NCBI GenBank assembly: GCA_933228675.1
Contig: OW121742.1
Span: 125,961,983-126,025,982 of the forward strand
Source: Stomorhina lunata
Lineage: Eukaryota > Arthropoda > Insecta > Diptera > Rhiniidae
DNA: 64,000 bases
Direction of reading: 5' to 3'
The first letter of the stretch is position 1; each line of letters starts with the position of its first letter. Under the pieces are notes generated by a model that made no database searches, was not told where the DNA came from, and was given only the letters and a program-made list of their open reading frames with translations. Made by a program: the position numbers and the translations under genes. This document shows positions 1 through 10,647 of the stretch, one piece after another.

Positions 1-265
1 CTTAGATTATATCTTTTCTATGTAGTCAAGACCCAAATGATGTTTCGTCTTTATAGTCAATTCGTATATAGTATATCGAGACCCAAAAAATTTCACGTCT
101 GTTTAGTCGAAACTTAAATGATATCTCATCTAAGTAGTGAAGACTTAAAACATGTCGCGTCTATATAGTCGAGACTTTAACTATGTTACGTCTATTTAGT
201 CGAAACTCAAATCATGTATTGTCTTTATAGTTAAAACTCTTTACAGTCAAGACTCAAATGAAGTG
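1..265. repeat. Degenerate tandem repeat, about 31-37 bp unit
   Basis: Seven or so diverged copies of a unit built around TAGTCGAGACTCAAATGATG and a CGTCTTTATAGTC segment follow each other from the window edge. The array probably continues upstream of the window. Units differ by substitutions and small indels, so it is old. No coding potential is visible. Confidence 0.75.
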
Positions 266-622
266 TTATCATCATATTAGGATACAATATCTTATGAATT
301 GAACAACTTATATTTATTATACTTTACAGATTTCATTATTGTCTTGCACATGTTCATCATTGTTATTTTGGTGTCACTCTTCCCTTTTTTAGAATTTTAT
401 TGTTCGAAACTTTCCAAATCTTGGAGATACATATTATTAAATTACCAAAAAAACAGACAACCCACAAACTTTCATTGTTATGTTAATAATACAAAATGTT
501 TTGAAGCAAAATATAAGTGATAGTAATAAAATTTTATTTCATTAATTAAAAAAATTTGTAATTGTTAAAGAAAACAAGAAATGGTTAATTAGAAGGGAGT
601 TCAGAAAATAAAATTTATCATA
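266..622. other. Non-coding AT-rich stretch, no recognisable content
   Basis: The longest open frame here (299-520) is a low-complexity AT-rich translation without codon bias or splice context. It may be part of an intron of the tetraspan-like gene whose exons start at 1076. Confidence 0.5.
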
Positions 623-882
623 TAATATCTGTGGCTTGGTGCTAAAAGGGCCAATGTCAATTTTTTGCTATTTTGAGTTAATCATTGCATTGGATTCCCT
701 GCTTTATCCTCTTTTATTTGGCACCAAAACCTATTCTCTTACTTAAATCAGAACAGATTTAAAAGGGTTTTTTTCTGGACAATGTTACTATAATCTTATA
801 TGGAAAATAAAAACTTTAAATCAAATCTTGTGAAAACTATTTTTTTTTAATTGGCCCTTTTAGCACCAAGCCACAGATATAA
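623..882. mobile_element. PIF/Harbinger-like MITE with 30-bp perfect TIRs
   Basis: The segment 626-655 and the segment 850-879 are perfect inverted repeats of 30 bp (outer end TATCTGTGGCTTGG). They enclose about 190 bp of AT-rich, non-coding DNA. The element is flanked on both sides by the trinucleotide TAA (623-625 and 880-882), which fits the 3-bp TWA target duplication of the PIF/Harbinger superfamily. The family assignment rests only on this duplication and the TIR form. A simple foldback element remains possible. Confidence 0.7.
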
Positions 883-1075
883 CCTCTTAACTCAAAAACG
901 AATTATACAATTATTAAAGTCTTATAGTAGAAACTGTTTATAAATTAAATTTGAATTATAAGCTTGTCATAGCTCTATTTTTCGTTTATGAATCAGGAGT
1001 TAAGTTTTCAATATAGAACAATAGTTTACCAAAATTTTCCTTTAACGTTGATATTCCCCTTTTCTTTGCTTTCAG

Positions 1076-1183
1076 GAAAATCCTGGTTTAATAGTTCCTT
1101 GGATTATTGGTTACATAACATTTATGGCTTTGGAAGCGGTGGCAATGGTTTATTCAAATGTTTTAAGAGATCATGTTAATAAG
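1076..1183 (+). CDS. Tetraspan-like membrane protein, internal exon (TM segment)
   Basis: The exon has 36 codons, is in phase 0 at both ends, and lies between a pyrimidine-rich acceptor (TTTGCTTTCAG) and the donor AAG|GTGAGT. It encodes a hydrophobic segment beginning ENPGLIVPWIIGYITFMALE and ending in the polar stretch VLRDHVNK. It joins in frame to exons 4948-5007 and 8510-9232. Together they give two membrane helices and a long cytoplasmic-type tail, so this is the C-terminal half of a tetraspan-like protein. The Pro-Trp at the start of the helix and a Glu in its middle are also present in the nested minus-strand gene at 5280-6051. Both resemble the insect tetraspan families that include the pasiflora proteins (DUF4728-type), but that placement is a judgement from topology. 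Upstream exons are not found in the window and probably lie before it. Confidence 0.8.
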
Positions 1184-3170
1184 GTGAGTTTAACAAAAAT
1201 GAATTAAATGAAAAAAATAAATAAAAAAAAGTTTTAGGGTAAAGATAGAACGATTGATATATTGTTTTTTTTTAGTCTGAAGTATACTTTTAGGGGGTTT
1301 AAAGAAAATCTTGTAAAAAATAACTGCTAATCATTTGAAGTGATTAAAAAACAAATATTTAGTCAGACAACATTTCTTTTAAATTCTTCCAAATGAATAA
1401 AAAAAATATTTTTTAATTTGTTTTATATTTATTAAGAATCTCTAAAAAAAAACTCCTAAGATATAAATAAATGTTTACTCTAAACTTTTAAATAAAAAAA
1501 AACATTTAAAAAACAAAAACAAGGTACATCAAGTTTGTTTATATTGTAAACAAAATTTATTATTTTAAATAACCTTTAACCTTTACTTATCCAAAACCTC
1601 TAACAAACGACTTCTTTAAGATCAAATCCAAAATCTTTTAAACAAAATTTTAAATCATAGCTTTTTATTGGCTTTAACAACTTTTCCAATCACCTTAAGT
1701 GACTTTGATTTTCATTTTCTGGGAAAATAAATCTTTAAATTTTCTCGACCTTGATTTGTTTTCTGCTGCCTAGTTTTGCTGCTTAGTTTCTTCTGTATTT
1801 GCATTTAACATTTTACAATAGATATTTGCATTTAATTTACCTTCATTTTGTTTCCTTGTTTTTTTTTCATTATTTAAAAAGTTTTCCAAAGTTTTGACCT
1901 TTTTTTCCCTCTCGACATTGACTGTCCGTCTGTCAGTTCCTAAGAAAGAAAACATTTCCAACAGCAACCAAAACAAAATCAATTCAAACATCTGTCCTTT
2001 TTCGGAAACTTTAGATGTTCTTAAATGTTGGCCTTAACAAAAGATGAGAAAAACAACAAAATTTATAAATTCAACTTGTTGTAAAATAAGTTAGCAGAAT
2101 TGTCTAAACATGGAAACATACACACACAAATAAAAAAAGGGGAAGGACAGACAAAAAGCCGACTGCTATAAATTAGATTTAAGATACAAAGAGATAGATA
2201 CTCTGGTTCATGCTACAGATACTTTTACAATTGTATCACAAAACAAATGAAACTGTTTATATACAAATATTATTGTTTCTAGTTACTTTAAACTCCAACA
2301 GAATTTTGAAAGAGAATCCGGGGACTATAAACTGCACAAAAATTCAAATGCAGACGATTGCTGTCGTTTAACCTAGAAAATATACGTCCGTTTATTCATA
2401 TGTCTGTCTATCCGGCTGTTTGCTACTTAGTAATCAAAACCTGACAGTACGGACTGAGATTGTATTACATTTCTCTAAACCAGTTTTAAACATTTGTTCA
2501 AGTGTAAGTGTGTAACCAGTTGTAAAACCATTTTGTTGCTGTTAACGTTGATGATGATTTAGTTGCTCTATTTTCTCGTATTCGTTTTTTTTTTTTTGAG
2601 GTTTTTTGAAGGGGGAAACACTTTTTCTGTCGTTTACTTCTGTTGTCGTTCACTTTTGCTGTTAATGCAAAAACTCAACTCGACTACAACTTTTGCTGTT
2701 GGCTGTTTTGGTACTTTGCTTTTACTTTTAAAATTTTCTAGGTTTTTGATTTTTTATAAATATTTAGTTCACAGTATTTAAGAAGTACACTTGTATGTGT
2801 GTAGGTAATTCATTGTTGTTTTCCAAATGTTTTTATTTGTATTTATTTCCCCTTTAAAATATTTGTATTTGTGGTAAAATGTTATGAAAACTTTTTTACA
2901 TAAGTTCCTAGAGACATTATTATATGAAATTGAAATAAAAATTTTGCAATAGAAGAAACTACTAAAAATCAAATACCAACTAAACCAACATTTTTAGGAA
3001 AAAGTGTTCAAGAAGTAATCAAATCTCCTTGAGGGAGAAAATGGAGAAGTAAATGTTTTTCATAACTTTTCAAAAATTCTATGAAAGGAAATAACACGAA
3101 ATTTTTTTTTGCAACTTTTTAAAAAATAATGTTAAATGTTACAAGAAATGGTCTTAACACAATATTTTGC
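1184..3170 (+). other. Intron of the tetraspan-like gene, first part
   Basis: AT-rich intronic sequence between exons 1076-1183 and 4948-5007. It has poly-A and poly-T runs and short open frames without codon bias (for example 1770-1991 minus and 2563-2781 plus). No further exon or known element was recognised before the minisatellite that starts at 3171. Confidence 0.6.
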
Positions 3171-4600
3171 CTATAGAAAAAGTAAGAGACAGAAAGTTTT
3201 TCTATAGAAAAAGTGAGGGAAAGGAAGTTTTTCTATAGGAAAAGTGAGGGAAAGGAAGTTTATCTATAGAAAAAGTGAGGGAAAGGAAGTTTTTCTATAG
3301 AAAAAGTGAGGAAAAGGAAGTTTTTCTATAGAAAAAGTGAGGGAAAGGAAGTTTTTCTATAGAAAAAGTGAGGGAAAGGAAGTTTTTCTATAGAAAAAGT
3401 GAGGGAAAGGAAGTTTTTCTATAGAAAAAGTGAGGGAAAGGAAGTTTTTCTATAGAAAAAGTGAGGGAAAGGAAGTTTTTCTATAGAAAAAGTGAGGGAA
3501 AGGAAGTTTTTCTATAGAAAAAGTGAGGGAAAGGAAGTTTTTCTATAGAAAAAGTGAGGGAAAGGGAGTTTTTCTATAGAAAAAGTGAGGGAAAGGAAGT
3601 TTTTCTATAGAAAAAGTGAGGGAAAGGAAGTTTTTCTATAGAAAAAGTGAGGGAAAGGAAGTTTTTCTATAGAAAAAGTGAGGGAAAGGAAGTTTTTCTA
3701 TAGAAAAAGTGAGGGAAAGGAAGTTTTTCTATAGAAAAAGTGAGGGAAAGGAAGTTTTTCTATAGAAAAAGTGAGGGAAAGGAAGTTTTTCTATAGAAAA
3801 AGTGAGGGAAAGGAAGTTTTTCTATAGAAAAAGTGAGGGAAAGGAAGTTTATCTATAGAAAAAGTGAGGGAAAGGAAGTTTTTCTATAAAAAAAGTGAGG
3901 AAAAGGAAGTTTTTCTATAGAAAAAGTGAGGTTTTTCTATAGAAAAAGTGAGGGAAAGGAAGTTTTTCTATAGAAAAAGTGAGGGAAAGGAAGTTTTTCT
4001 ATAGAAAAAGTGAGGGAAAGGAAGTTTTTCTATAGAAAAAGTGAGGGAAAGGTAGTCTTTCTATAGAAAAAGTGAGGGAAAGGAAGTTTTTCTATAGAAA
4101 AAGTGAGGGAAAGGAAGTTTTTCTATAGAAAAAGTGAGGGAAAGGAAGTTTTTCTATAGAAAAAGTGAGGGAAATGAAGTTTTTCTATAGAAAAAGTGAG
4201 GGAAAGGAAGTTTTTCTATAGAAAAAGTGAGGGAAAGGAAGTTTTTCTATAGAAAAAGTGAGGGAAAGGATGTTTTTCTATAGAAAAAGTGAGGGAAAGG
4301 AAGTTTTTCTATAGAAAAAGTGAGGGAAAGGAAGTTTTTCTATAGAAAAAGTGAGGGAAAGGAAGTTTTTCTATAGAAAAAGTGAGGGAAAGGAAGTTTT
4401 TCTATAGAAAAAGTGAGGGAAAGGAAGTTTTTTTTATAGAAAAAGTGAGGGAAAGGAAGTTTTTCTATAGAAAAAGTAAAAGACAGGATGTTTTTCTATA
4501 AAAAAAAGTGAAAGACAGGATATTTTTCTATAGAAAAAGTGAAAGACAGGATGTTTTTCTATAGAAAAAGTGAAAGACAGGATGTTTTTCTATAGAAAAA
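3171..4600. repeat. 31-bp minisatellite with CTATAG palindromic core (about 46 copies)
   Basis: Consecutive units of 31 bp alternate the palindromic core TTTTTCTATAGAAAAA with the spacer GTGAGGGAAAGGAAG. Units are nearly identical over about 1.4 kb, with one shortened unit near 3925 and a diverged edge (AAAGACAGGATG spacers) after 4470. The array lies inside an intron of the tetraspan-like gene. The period is not a multiple of three, so no open frame results. The same core with other spacers is found in at least six other arrays in the window. Confidence 0.97.
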
Positions 4601-4947
4601 TTAAGTGTTAGAGAGGTTTTTTTTTAGGCAATAAACTTTGAAATAAAAAAAAATATTTAATGTTAAGTTTTTAAGAAATGATATCATTAAATCCCTTATA
4701 GCAAGTAAATACAAGTCTTATTTCACTTAATAAAATACGAGCACTCAAAAGTTCCCTGATAACTATAAAACAAAAAAAAAACTAATTCATGCAAAAGTTA
4801 ACTGTTACTGAAGTCAAGAGAAACTATTTTCCAGTTCATAGTCGCTTTTCCGTTTTATTAAATTTTATATACTTTTTGCTAGTTTTGACTTTTATACAAA
4901 CACATTTTTTCAATAATTTACTCTTATATTCTTTTCTTTTTCCCCAG

Positions 4948-5007
4948 CAATTCGATGCGATGTGCAAAGCGGAAGTGGCCTTTTTTATAGCACGAGCTTT
5001 CATAAAT
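4948..5007 (+). CDS. Tetraspan-like membrane protein, 20-codon internal exon
   Basis: This small exon lies between the acceptor TTTTTCCCCAG and the donor AAT|GTAAGT. Its 20 codons (QFDAMCKAEVAFFIARAFIN) are phase 0 at both ends and link the exon at 1076-1183 to the exon at 8510. The second half starts a membrane helix that is completed by VLSMWGVLRFY in the next exon. The codon usage and GC content stand out from the AT-rich intron on both sides. The preceding intron is 3764 bp and contains a minisatellite. The following intron is 3502 bp and contains a complete gene on the other strand. Confidence 0.8.
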
Positions 5008-5202
5008 GTAAGTGCAAAAAAAAGAACAAAATTTACTATGAAATAAAGGAATAATAAAAAATTACATTTAATAAAAAAAATACTTCCGTTATAACAATTT
5101 AATGGAATTTCATATCAAGCTAAAGGACAAATGGTCGAAAAAAGAATAAAATTGGCAGAAATTTTGATTAAATATTAAAAGAAAATTTAGTAAATTTAAG
5201 AT

Positions 5203-5208
5203 TTTATT
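5203..5208 (-). terminator. Poly(A) signal of the nested minus-strand gene
   Basis: AATAAA on the minus strand, about 72 nt after the TAA stop of the nested tetraspan gene. Confidence 0.55.
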
Positions 5209-5279
5209 AACTAGACATTTTAATTTAAATTTTTAACACTTAAAAGTAAAGCAAATTTATCAAAGATCTTAAGGGCTTT

Positions 5280-6051
5280 TTAAAAAGTTTTCCACAATTT
5301 CAAATTCTCGGTATCATTTGTTTCAATCGCCTGTAGAAAGACGCCTTGTACACAGTTTACAAATATAAAATTGGCTATGGCCAGGCTAAAGGAGAGCAAA
5401 GTGTTCAATTCCAATTGGCAAACACCTGAAAGTACTTCAGTAATCCAGAAGATTAATTCAAAACCCAATACAACCATATTTATGGTCAGCCAAGGTGTCA
5501 TGTGTGCGGGGGAAATCTGCAAATACACAAATCGAAAGCCAAAAACAGACAAAAGCTGATTAAAAACTATAAATAAAGACAAAAAGATAACTCAACCTTG
5601 ACCACAGCATACCACAATAAAAGCCACGAACTTAACATGATTAAGGCACCCACTAAACGGCACTTACGCAAGACAGAGGGTGGCAAAACATAAAACGTTC
5701 GATCACGCCACATATTTAGTTCTTTGCGTGAACTCCAGAACAAAGACGTAAACTCATTCAAACTGTAAAACTATAGCAAACATTTATAAGGCAAATCTTG
5801 ATTAATATACAAAAGCATATGAAACTCACACTGCCCATTATACTTATGCCTAAAACTAACCAATATATGAAGGGAAAATATTGAGCTCGACACAGATATC
5901 TGCCACCCATAAAGTTCTTGGCTGCCTTCCATCGCGATTTGGGTGAAAAATTCCATGTGGAGTAAATATCACATTCAGTTTCGTCTATCAAATCCAAATG
6001 ATGCCTCAGGAGATGACATAGCCTTTTGTCAAAGTGTGTGATTTCAAACAT
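5280..6051 (-). CDS. Nested antisense tetraspan membrane protein, 3 exons, 210 aa
   Basis: The exons are 6051-5830, 5770-5597 and 5516-5280. All three junctions are in phase 0 with fly-sized introns: 59 nt (donor GTGAGT, acceptor CTATAG) and 80 nt (donor GTTGAG, acceptor TTTGCAG). The product begins MFEITHFDKRLCHLLRHHLD and has four hydrophobic segments, roughly residues 58-76 (YFPFIYWLVLGISIMGS), 105-124, 138-160 and 167-188, so it is a four-pass membrane protein without a signal peptide. It lies wholly inside the intron 5008-8509 of the plus-strand gene. Its last two helices share the pattern T/V-P-W followed 11-12 residues later by Glu with that host gene, which suggests an ancient duplication. 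The family is probably the insect-specific tetraspan group to which the pasiflora proteins belong. This is inferred from topology, not from a database match. No clear TATA box was seen upstream. Confidence 0.82.
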
Positions 6052-6099
6052 TTTCCTTAAAGCTTTTAGTATACAAATACGAATTTTGATAATTTTTTG

Positions 6100-8509
6100 T
6101 ATTTTATTCGGAAATATTTACAAAAATTTTGAATTATAAAATATATTTAGAGAGGTTGTTATTTTGAAATAGATATTTTATAAATAGGGTGTTTAATATA
6201 ATTTAATTATCTATAACCTAATTGATTTTTATAGAGCTTTCAATTTTATAGGAAAACTTATCATATACTAAACAAGAGTTGAGCTTAAAGCTATTTTTTT
6301 CTAATTAATTAAACAAAACATTGTCATTTGTAAAGCTTTTAATGCAATTTGAGAAAACTTTCAACAAGCTTTAAGGGTTTAATTTATATGTGAGGTAAAG
6401 CTTTTTGTTGGTAGTTACTGTGACTTTGTTCGTAAGCACTCTAATTTATTTGGTGATTTGGCAAGCAACAAAAATTATAAATGTTCGAATATTTAAAAAT
6501 ATTTAAAACTTTGCTCTTTCAATATAAAACAGGTCTAAATCGAAGAAATCATAAATTTCTATTGAAAGAGTTCAGATGTAAAGACCAGTAAGCTCTAGTA
6601 AGCTAGTTTAAAGCTTACAGTTACAGGCACAAGACAAGGCAAAAGCTTTTTTAAACTTTGGAGTTCCTAACTTATTCAAAACATTAAGCTTAATCAAAAA
6701 GATCTTTAAGTGACTAAGAAGTCATAATAAACTAAAAGAGCTTAATTGTAAAAAGCTTTATGTGACATGACCAACAAAAATACTTACTAGATATTTTAAT
6801 CTAAAGCAGACCTGTAAAAAAACAAATACATACATTAATATTTGCATTTGTGGTAAATTTGTGGTGTTGCCAGTTTTTTATTTTTCTTCATATATTCGAA
6901 CAAAAAATTCAAATCTGGCAGCACTGGCTTTGAAAAGACAATTTTAGGTAAGTGTGAGCGGGACAAACATAGTTGGGCTTCGCTCATATATAGTGTGTCG
7001 GTGTGAATGCTCAAAATATTATATATATTTAGTCCTTTAATTCCAGGTGGAACATAGGGCCTCAACAAATGTTTTCCATGTAAGTTTTTTGGTAGTAATC
7101 ACTTTCATCTCGTTCCATTATACACCGAACTCCCTCAGCTCGTTCTCAGTTCGGTCAAAAGCTCTTTTGTAAAAGTTCGCACATTGTGCTGTAGAGCTGG
7201 ACGGCTCCGATCTTAAGTTTTAAAAATCTTTTTGTATAAAATTTTTGAAATCAATATTAATAAAAAGCCAAAACTGATCAATAAAGCTCAATTAGGTAAA
7301 TTTAAAGTGCTTGATTGTGGAAAGCTTGAGGTAATGTGACTACAAACAATGTATTATATTTTGTTAGAAATTTAAAAAAAAGCTTTTGATAGAAAATTTC
7401 GAAAAAGAAATTTCTATTTTCAAAACAGTTCCTTAATATGTTTTGTGTTACAAATTCAAAAGCTTTCCGTAGTTTTTCTGTCCCTTATAAAGGTTAAAGC
7501 TTAAAGTCAATAAGAAGCTTTTCTCGATGAAGTACATATTTTGAATATAAAACAATAAATTAACATAATATTTATATAAACCTTTAAGTGACTAATAAAG
7601 CCGATGAGGAAAGCTCAAGCTTAACTGGTGAAAAGCTTAATGTGAAGTTATTATGAAAACAGACTAATGATTTAAAGATTATTGTTTAAAAAGCTTTTCG
7701 TATAAACTTTTTTCAAAATTTGGACACACAAAAGTTCCTTAAAATGCTATGAGTCCACAATTAAAAACATTTCCTAAAATTATAGGTTAAAATTTAAACA
7801 ATATTTTAATCAAACAAAGCTTTCTCAAACTCAAGTAATATTAAAATGTAATAATTAGGATTAAAGCCAAGTCATTTGAAACTTTTTTAAATAAAACTTT
7901 TTGGAATAGCTTAGTTCAAAAAATAAAAAATATTATGATTAACCAAATCTTTTAGTAAAGCTCTAAGACTATGTATAACTGCGAACAAATTATTGTAAAA
8001 GCTTTTTATAGCTTTTTTAAACTTGTTAAAATTTACTTACATTTATAGATTAAAAGCTTCTAATAAATTAGTTTTGTGGAAAAGCTTTATTTTTTTAAAG
8101 TTTTGATTAATTAAAGCTTAAGCAAATTTTTTAAATAAAAAAAATTTCAGTAAAGCCTTTTAAAAAACATTTTTAATAAAAAAGCTTTAGTAGTTTAAAA
8201 AGCTTGAAGTATTAAAATTATAAAGTTTTAGTTCTTTATAGAGCTTTAGGACTTTATAAAGTTTGAAGTGGCTAATAAAGCTTTTGTAAACTTAGGACCT
8301 TTGTTAAAACTTTTTATAGATTTATTAATTTTTTAAAAATTATTTCAATTTATAAATTTAAAGCTTTCAACTTTTTAATTTAGTAAAAAAAGCTTAAAGC
8401 TTATGCAACTTTTCTATGCGAATTCGAAAGCTTAGAATTTATAATGAAAATTTTGATGACAAAAGTCTAAAACTTTCTAACACAACCTCGCTAATTTATC
8501 TCTTTTCAG
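6100..8509 (+). other. AAGCTT-rich intronic sequence of the tetraspan-like gene
   Basis: The intron after the nested gene carries dozens of AAAGCTTT or AAAAGCTTTT motifs at irregular spacing. No exon was found until the acceptor TCTCTTTTCAG before 8510. A dispersed repeat lies at 6805-7210. Confidence 0.6.
6805..7210. repeat. Dispersed repeat, copy 1 (related to 10648-10925)
   Basis: Shares several blocks with 10648-10925, including ATTAATATTTGCAT, GAGCGGGACAAACATAGTTG, GTGTCGGTGTGAA and AGCTGGACGGCTCCG. Copy 1 has about 140 bp between about 7010 and 7150 that copy 2 lacks. No protein or terminal repeat identifies the family. Confidence 0.75.
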
Positions 8510-9232
8510 GTCCTCTCTATGTGGGGTGTGTTGCGTTTTTACAATTTGGTGCGTTCAGGCATAACATGGCGTGGTCCCGAGGTAATAGAACTTAATTCTA
8601 AAGACTCTATAAAACCGCTAATAACTAAAAAATTACAATACCATAACTTCTCATTACATCAACTGCAGGCTAAAACCACACTAACAACTGCAACCCACAA
8701 TGCTTTGGCCAAATCGTATAATGAATGTCAGCATCATCATCATCATCATCACCATCACCAGCAACATCATCAGCAGCATTTGAGCTACAAGCAAAACAAA
8801 AGAGGACGACGTCACAGTGCCGCGAAATCAACAACCGGATGTTGTGCCTTTTTCGATATCGATGATTATGACTATGATTTTGAGAATGATGATGATTACG
8901 AGTATGAGGGAGATGATTACGATTGTGAGGGCTATTACGATGATGATGACGACTATTGTGATGATGACGAGGGTGAGAGTAGTGATTGCTCAATGTTGGG
9001 CTCTTCGCCCAGTCGACAGCCTAGAAGAAGTGAACGTTCTTGTCATCGTGTGCGCAATAATAACATACGCTCGGTTTTGGTTAGCAAACGCCATAATAAA
9101 TATAAAATTTCACATCCACAAACCAAATTGGAGGTTATAAATGAATCGGAGCGTAGTGCTGGTAGTGGCAGTGATGAAAATGATTCTTTACTTGTAGCCT
9201 ATAATAGTTCTTCCTCGTTGGCGTCCGTTTGA
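8510..9232 (+). CDS. Tetraspan-like membrane protein, terminal exon with His and acidic tracts
   Basis: The exon starts after TCTCTTTTCAG, in phase with the exon at 4948-5007. It begins VLSMWGVLRFYNLVRSGITW, completing the last membrane helix, and then gives a long hydrophilic tail. The tail has nine consecutive His codons (8732-8758) followed by Gln/His. A Lys/Arg-rich patch comes next (KRGRRHSAAK), then an acidic Asp/Tyr/Glu tract (about 8851-8995), then a Ser-rich end. The CAT/CAC/CAG and GAT/GAC mixture argues for selected amino-acid composition with some repeat expansion. The frame ends at TGA 9230-9232. That stop is followed by C and by 111 more sense codons, so the annotated end may not be the only one. 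Poly(A) signals lie at 9588-9597. Confidence 0.85.
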   Translation, partial: VLSMWGVLRFYNLVRSGITWRGPEVIELNSKDSIKPLITKKLQYHNFSLHQLQAKTTLTTATHNALAKSYNECQHHHHHHHHHQQHHQQHLSYKQNKRGRRHSAAKSTTGCCAFFDIDDYDYDFENDDDYEYEGDDYDCEGYYDDDDDYCDDDEGESSDCSMLGSSPSRQPRRSERSCHRVRNNNIRSVLVSKRHNKYKISHPQTKLEVINESERSAGSGSDENDSLLVAYNSSSSLASV

Positions 9233-9568
9233 CATTGGCCCGGTTGCATTGGAAATGCAAGATTTAAAACTCCAACAAAAGCCAGCAACCACCCGAGGGG
9301 GCTGTGTGAAGACAATGGCTTTGACGCCGCTGAGCTCAGTGGCGAGTACCTCAAAGGGAACGTTGAGTATGTCGATGACGAGTTTAGTAAATCATCCGAC
9401 AGGGGGCGGCAAGAATATGTGCAAAACTCATTTAATACCCTGGGAGGGAAACAATGTCAACGTCAACGTAGACGTCCATTGCGACGCCTCTACTGCTGTG
9501 TGAATGCCTTAATAATGGCTGTTTTAGTAACTGTTGAAATTTACGCACAAATTGTGATTTTTTTGTAA
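9233..9568 (+). CDS. Candidate readthrough extension of the tetraspan-like protein (111 codons)
   Basis: In the same frame as the preceding exon, directly after its TGA, there are 111 sense codons before TAA at 9566-9568. The stretch is clearly GC-richer than the 3' flank, and its codon choice looks coding (for example the segment NGFDAAELSGEYLKGNVEY). It has an Arg-rich patch (QRQRRRPLRR, 9461-9490) and then a hydrophobic run (9500-9565, starting VNALIMAVLVT), which would be a fifth membrane segment or tail anchor at the extreme C terminus. The stop context TGA-C is the leaky type known from Drosophila readthrough genes. A perfect 7-bp hairpin TTGCATT-GGA-AATGCAA (9244-9260) begins 11 nt after the stop. 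Another frame is also open over 9249-9503, so a C-terminal splice variant or a sequenced nonsense allele are alternatives. Confidence 0.65.
   Translation, partial: HWPGCIGNARFKTPTKASNHPRGLCEDNGFDAAELSGEYLKGNVEYVDDEFSKSSDRGRQEYVQNSFNTLGGKQCQRQRRRPLRRLYCCVNALIMAVLVTVEIYAQIVIFL
9244..9260 (+). promoter_or_regulatory. Hairpin downstream of the leaky-type TGA
   Basis: TTGCATT and AATGCAA pair perfectly around a GGA loop, 11 nt 3' of TGA-C. Structures in this position stimulate readthrough in several insect genes. The role here is inferred. Confidence 0.5.
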
Positions 9569-9587
9569 AGAAATCTTCTGTATCTGT

Positions 9588-9597
9588 AATAAATAAA
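9588..9597 (+). terminator. Overlapping poly(A) signals
   Basis: Two overlapping AATAAA hexamers about 20 nt after the downstream TAA (9566-9568) and about 355 nt after the TGA. The cleavage site probably lies around 9610-9630. Confidence 0.6.
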
Positions 9598-9599
9598 AC

Positions 9600-10647
9600 C
9601 AGAATTCCAAACCAAAAACCTTAACCACTAAAAATAATGAATAGAGCTTCCGCTTGTTAACAACTAAAAAATAATAATAATAATAACAAGAACAACAAAA
9701 TAAAAGGATAACCAGGAAAATCATTAACAAAGATATAACCAATAAATAATTTTTGTGTAAAGTAGAAAATATATAATCATTTTTCACTCCTCACTCCTTT
9801 TCAGTTTTAAACCTTTTTTGTTATTAACCTAAATCTCCTTCCTTTGCTTCCTTTTGATTATGTAAATTTATGTTTAGAATTTCATTCATAACTTATGCAT
9901 AAAGCCAGTCAGTTCCTGGTTTTTGGCTAATAATTATTTTCATGAAACAATGACCTGCCAAAAATATAAAAAAATTGATTTGTGGCCAGGAAAAGTTTTG
10001 TATAGATTTAACGTTAACTTTTATATAAATCGTTATGAAATTGTGTCATAAACATAAAGAGACCCACTAAATTTATGAGAAACTTGTTAACAATTTTGCA
10101 TGTTTTAGATACCCGCTGATTTAAGTGACTTAAAACGCGTTAAATTTAAACTTTTCATAACTAAATTTCCAGGAAAATGGGAAAAGATGAAAGATATTTG
10201 AATTTCGTATTATATGTAAAAGGATAATAGAATATGGTTTATAACATAATATTTTTAAAAGGTTTTTCTTTAGCTGCGTAATAAAACGTTAAGGTAAAAA
10301 AGCTTTTCTTATATCATCTAACCAAGTTCTCAAAAAAAGGAATAATTCCTAAAAAAAACTTCTCTTGATTATAAAATTGGTCTGATTTTTTGTAGTGAAA
10401 AGATTCTTCAATAAACTTTACATTATTTTTAACTGTGTAACACTTAGTGTAGGCAAAAAAGGTAAATTTTATTTTTTTCAAAGATAAATATTTGCTCAGA
10501 AAAGCTTTTTAATTATAAAAGCTGCTAGAAAATGTTTCTTATGCAGAAAAATGGTTATAAATAAAAATGTGATCGATATAACCTAAAAGCTTTGAGATAA
10601 TACAGTGATATTTTACAAAATCTCTTTCATCAGGAAACTTAAAATCA
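9600..10647. other. AT-rich flank of the tetraspan-like gene
   Basis: No gene was recognised. It contains a short AAT microsatellite (about 9669-9688). Confidence 0.5.

Noticed and set aside
299..520. 73-codon hydrophobic frame near the window start, as a possible upstream exon of the tetraspan-like gene
   Set aside because: No matching splice sites in phase with the exon at 1076, and the composition is that of AT-rich non-coding DNA.
9230..9232. TGA as selenocysteine codon
   Set aside because: No SECIS-like structure was recognised in the short 3' flank, and the position at the end of a Ser-rich tail does not resemble known selenoproteins.
9249..9503. 84-codon frame overlapping the readthrough extension in another frame
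   Set aside because: Needs a non-ATG start or the internal ATG at 9252, and its composition is less protein-like than the frame continuous with the preceding exon.
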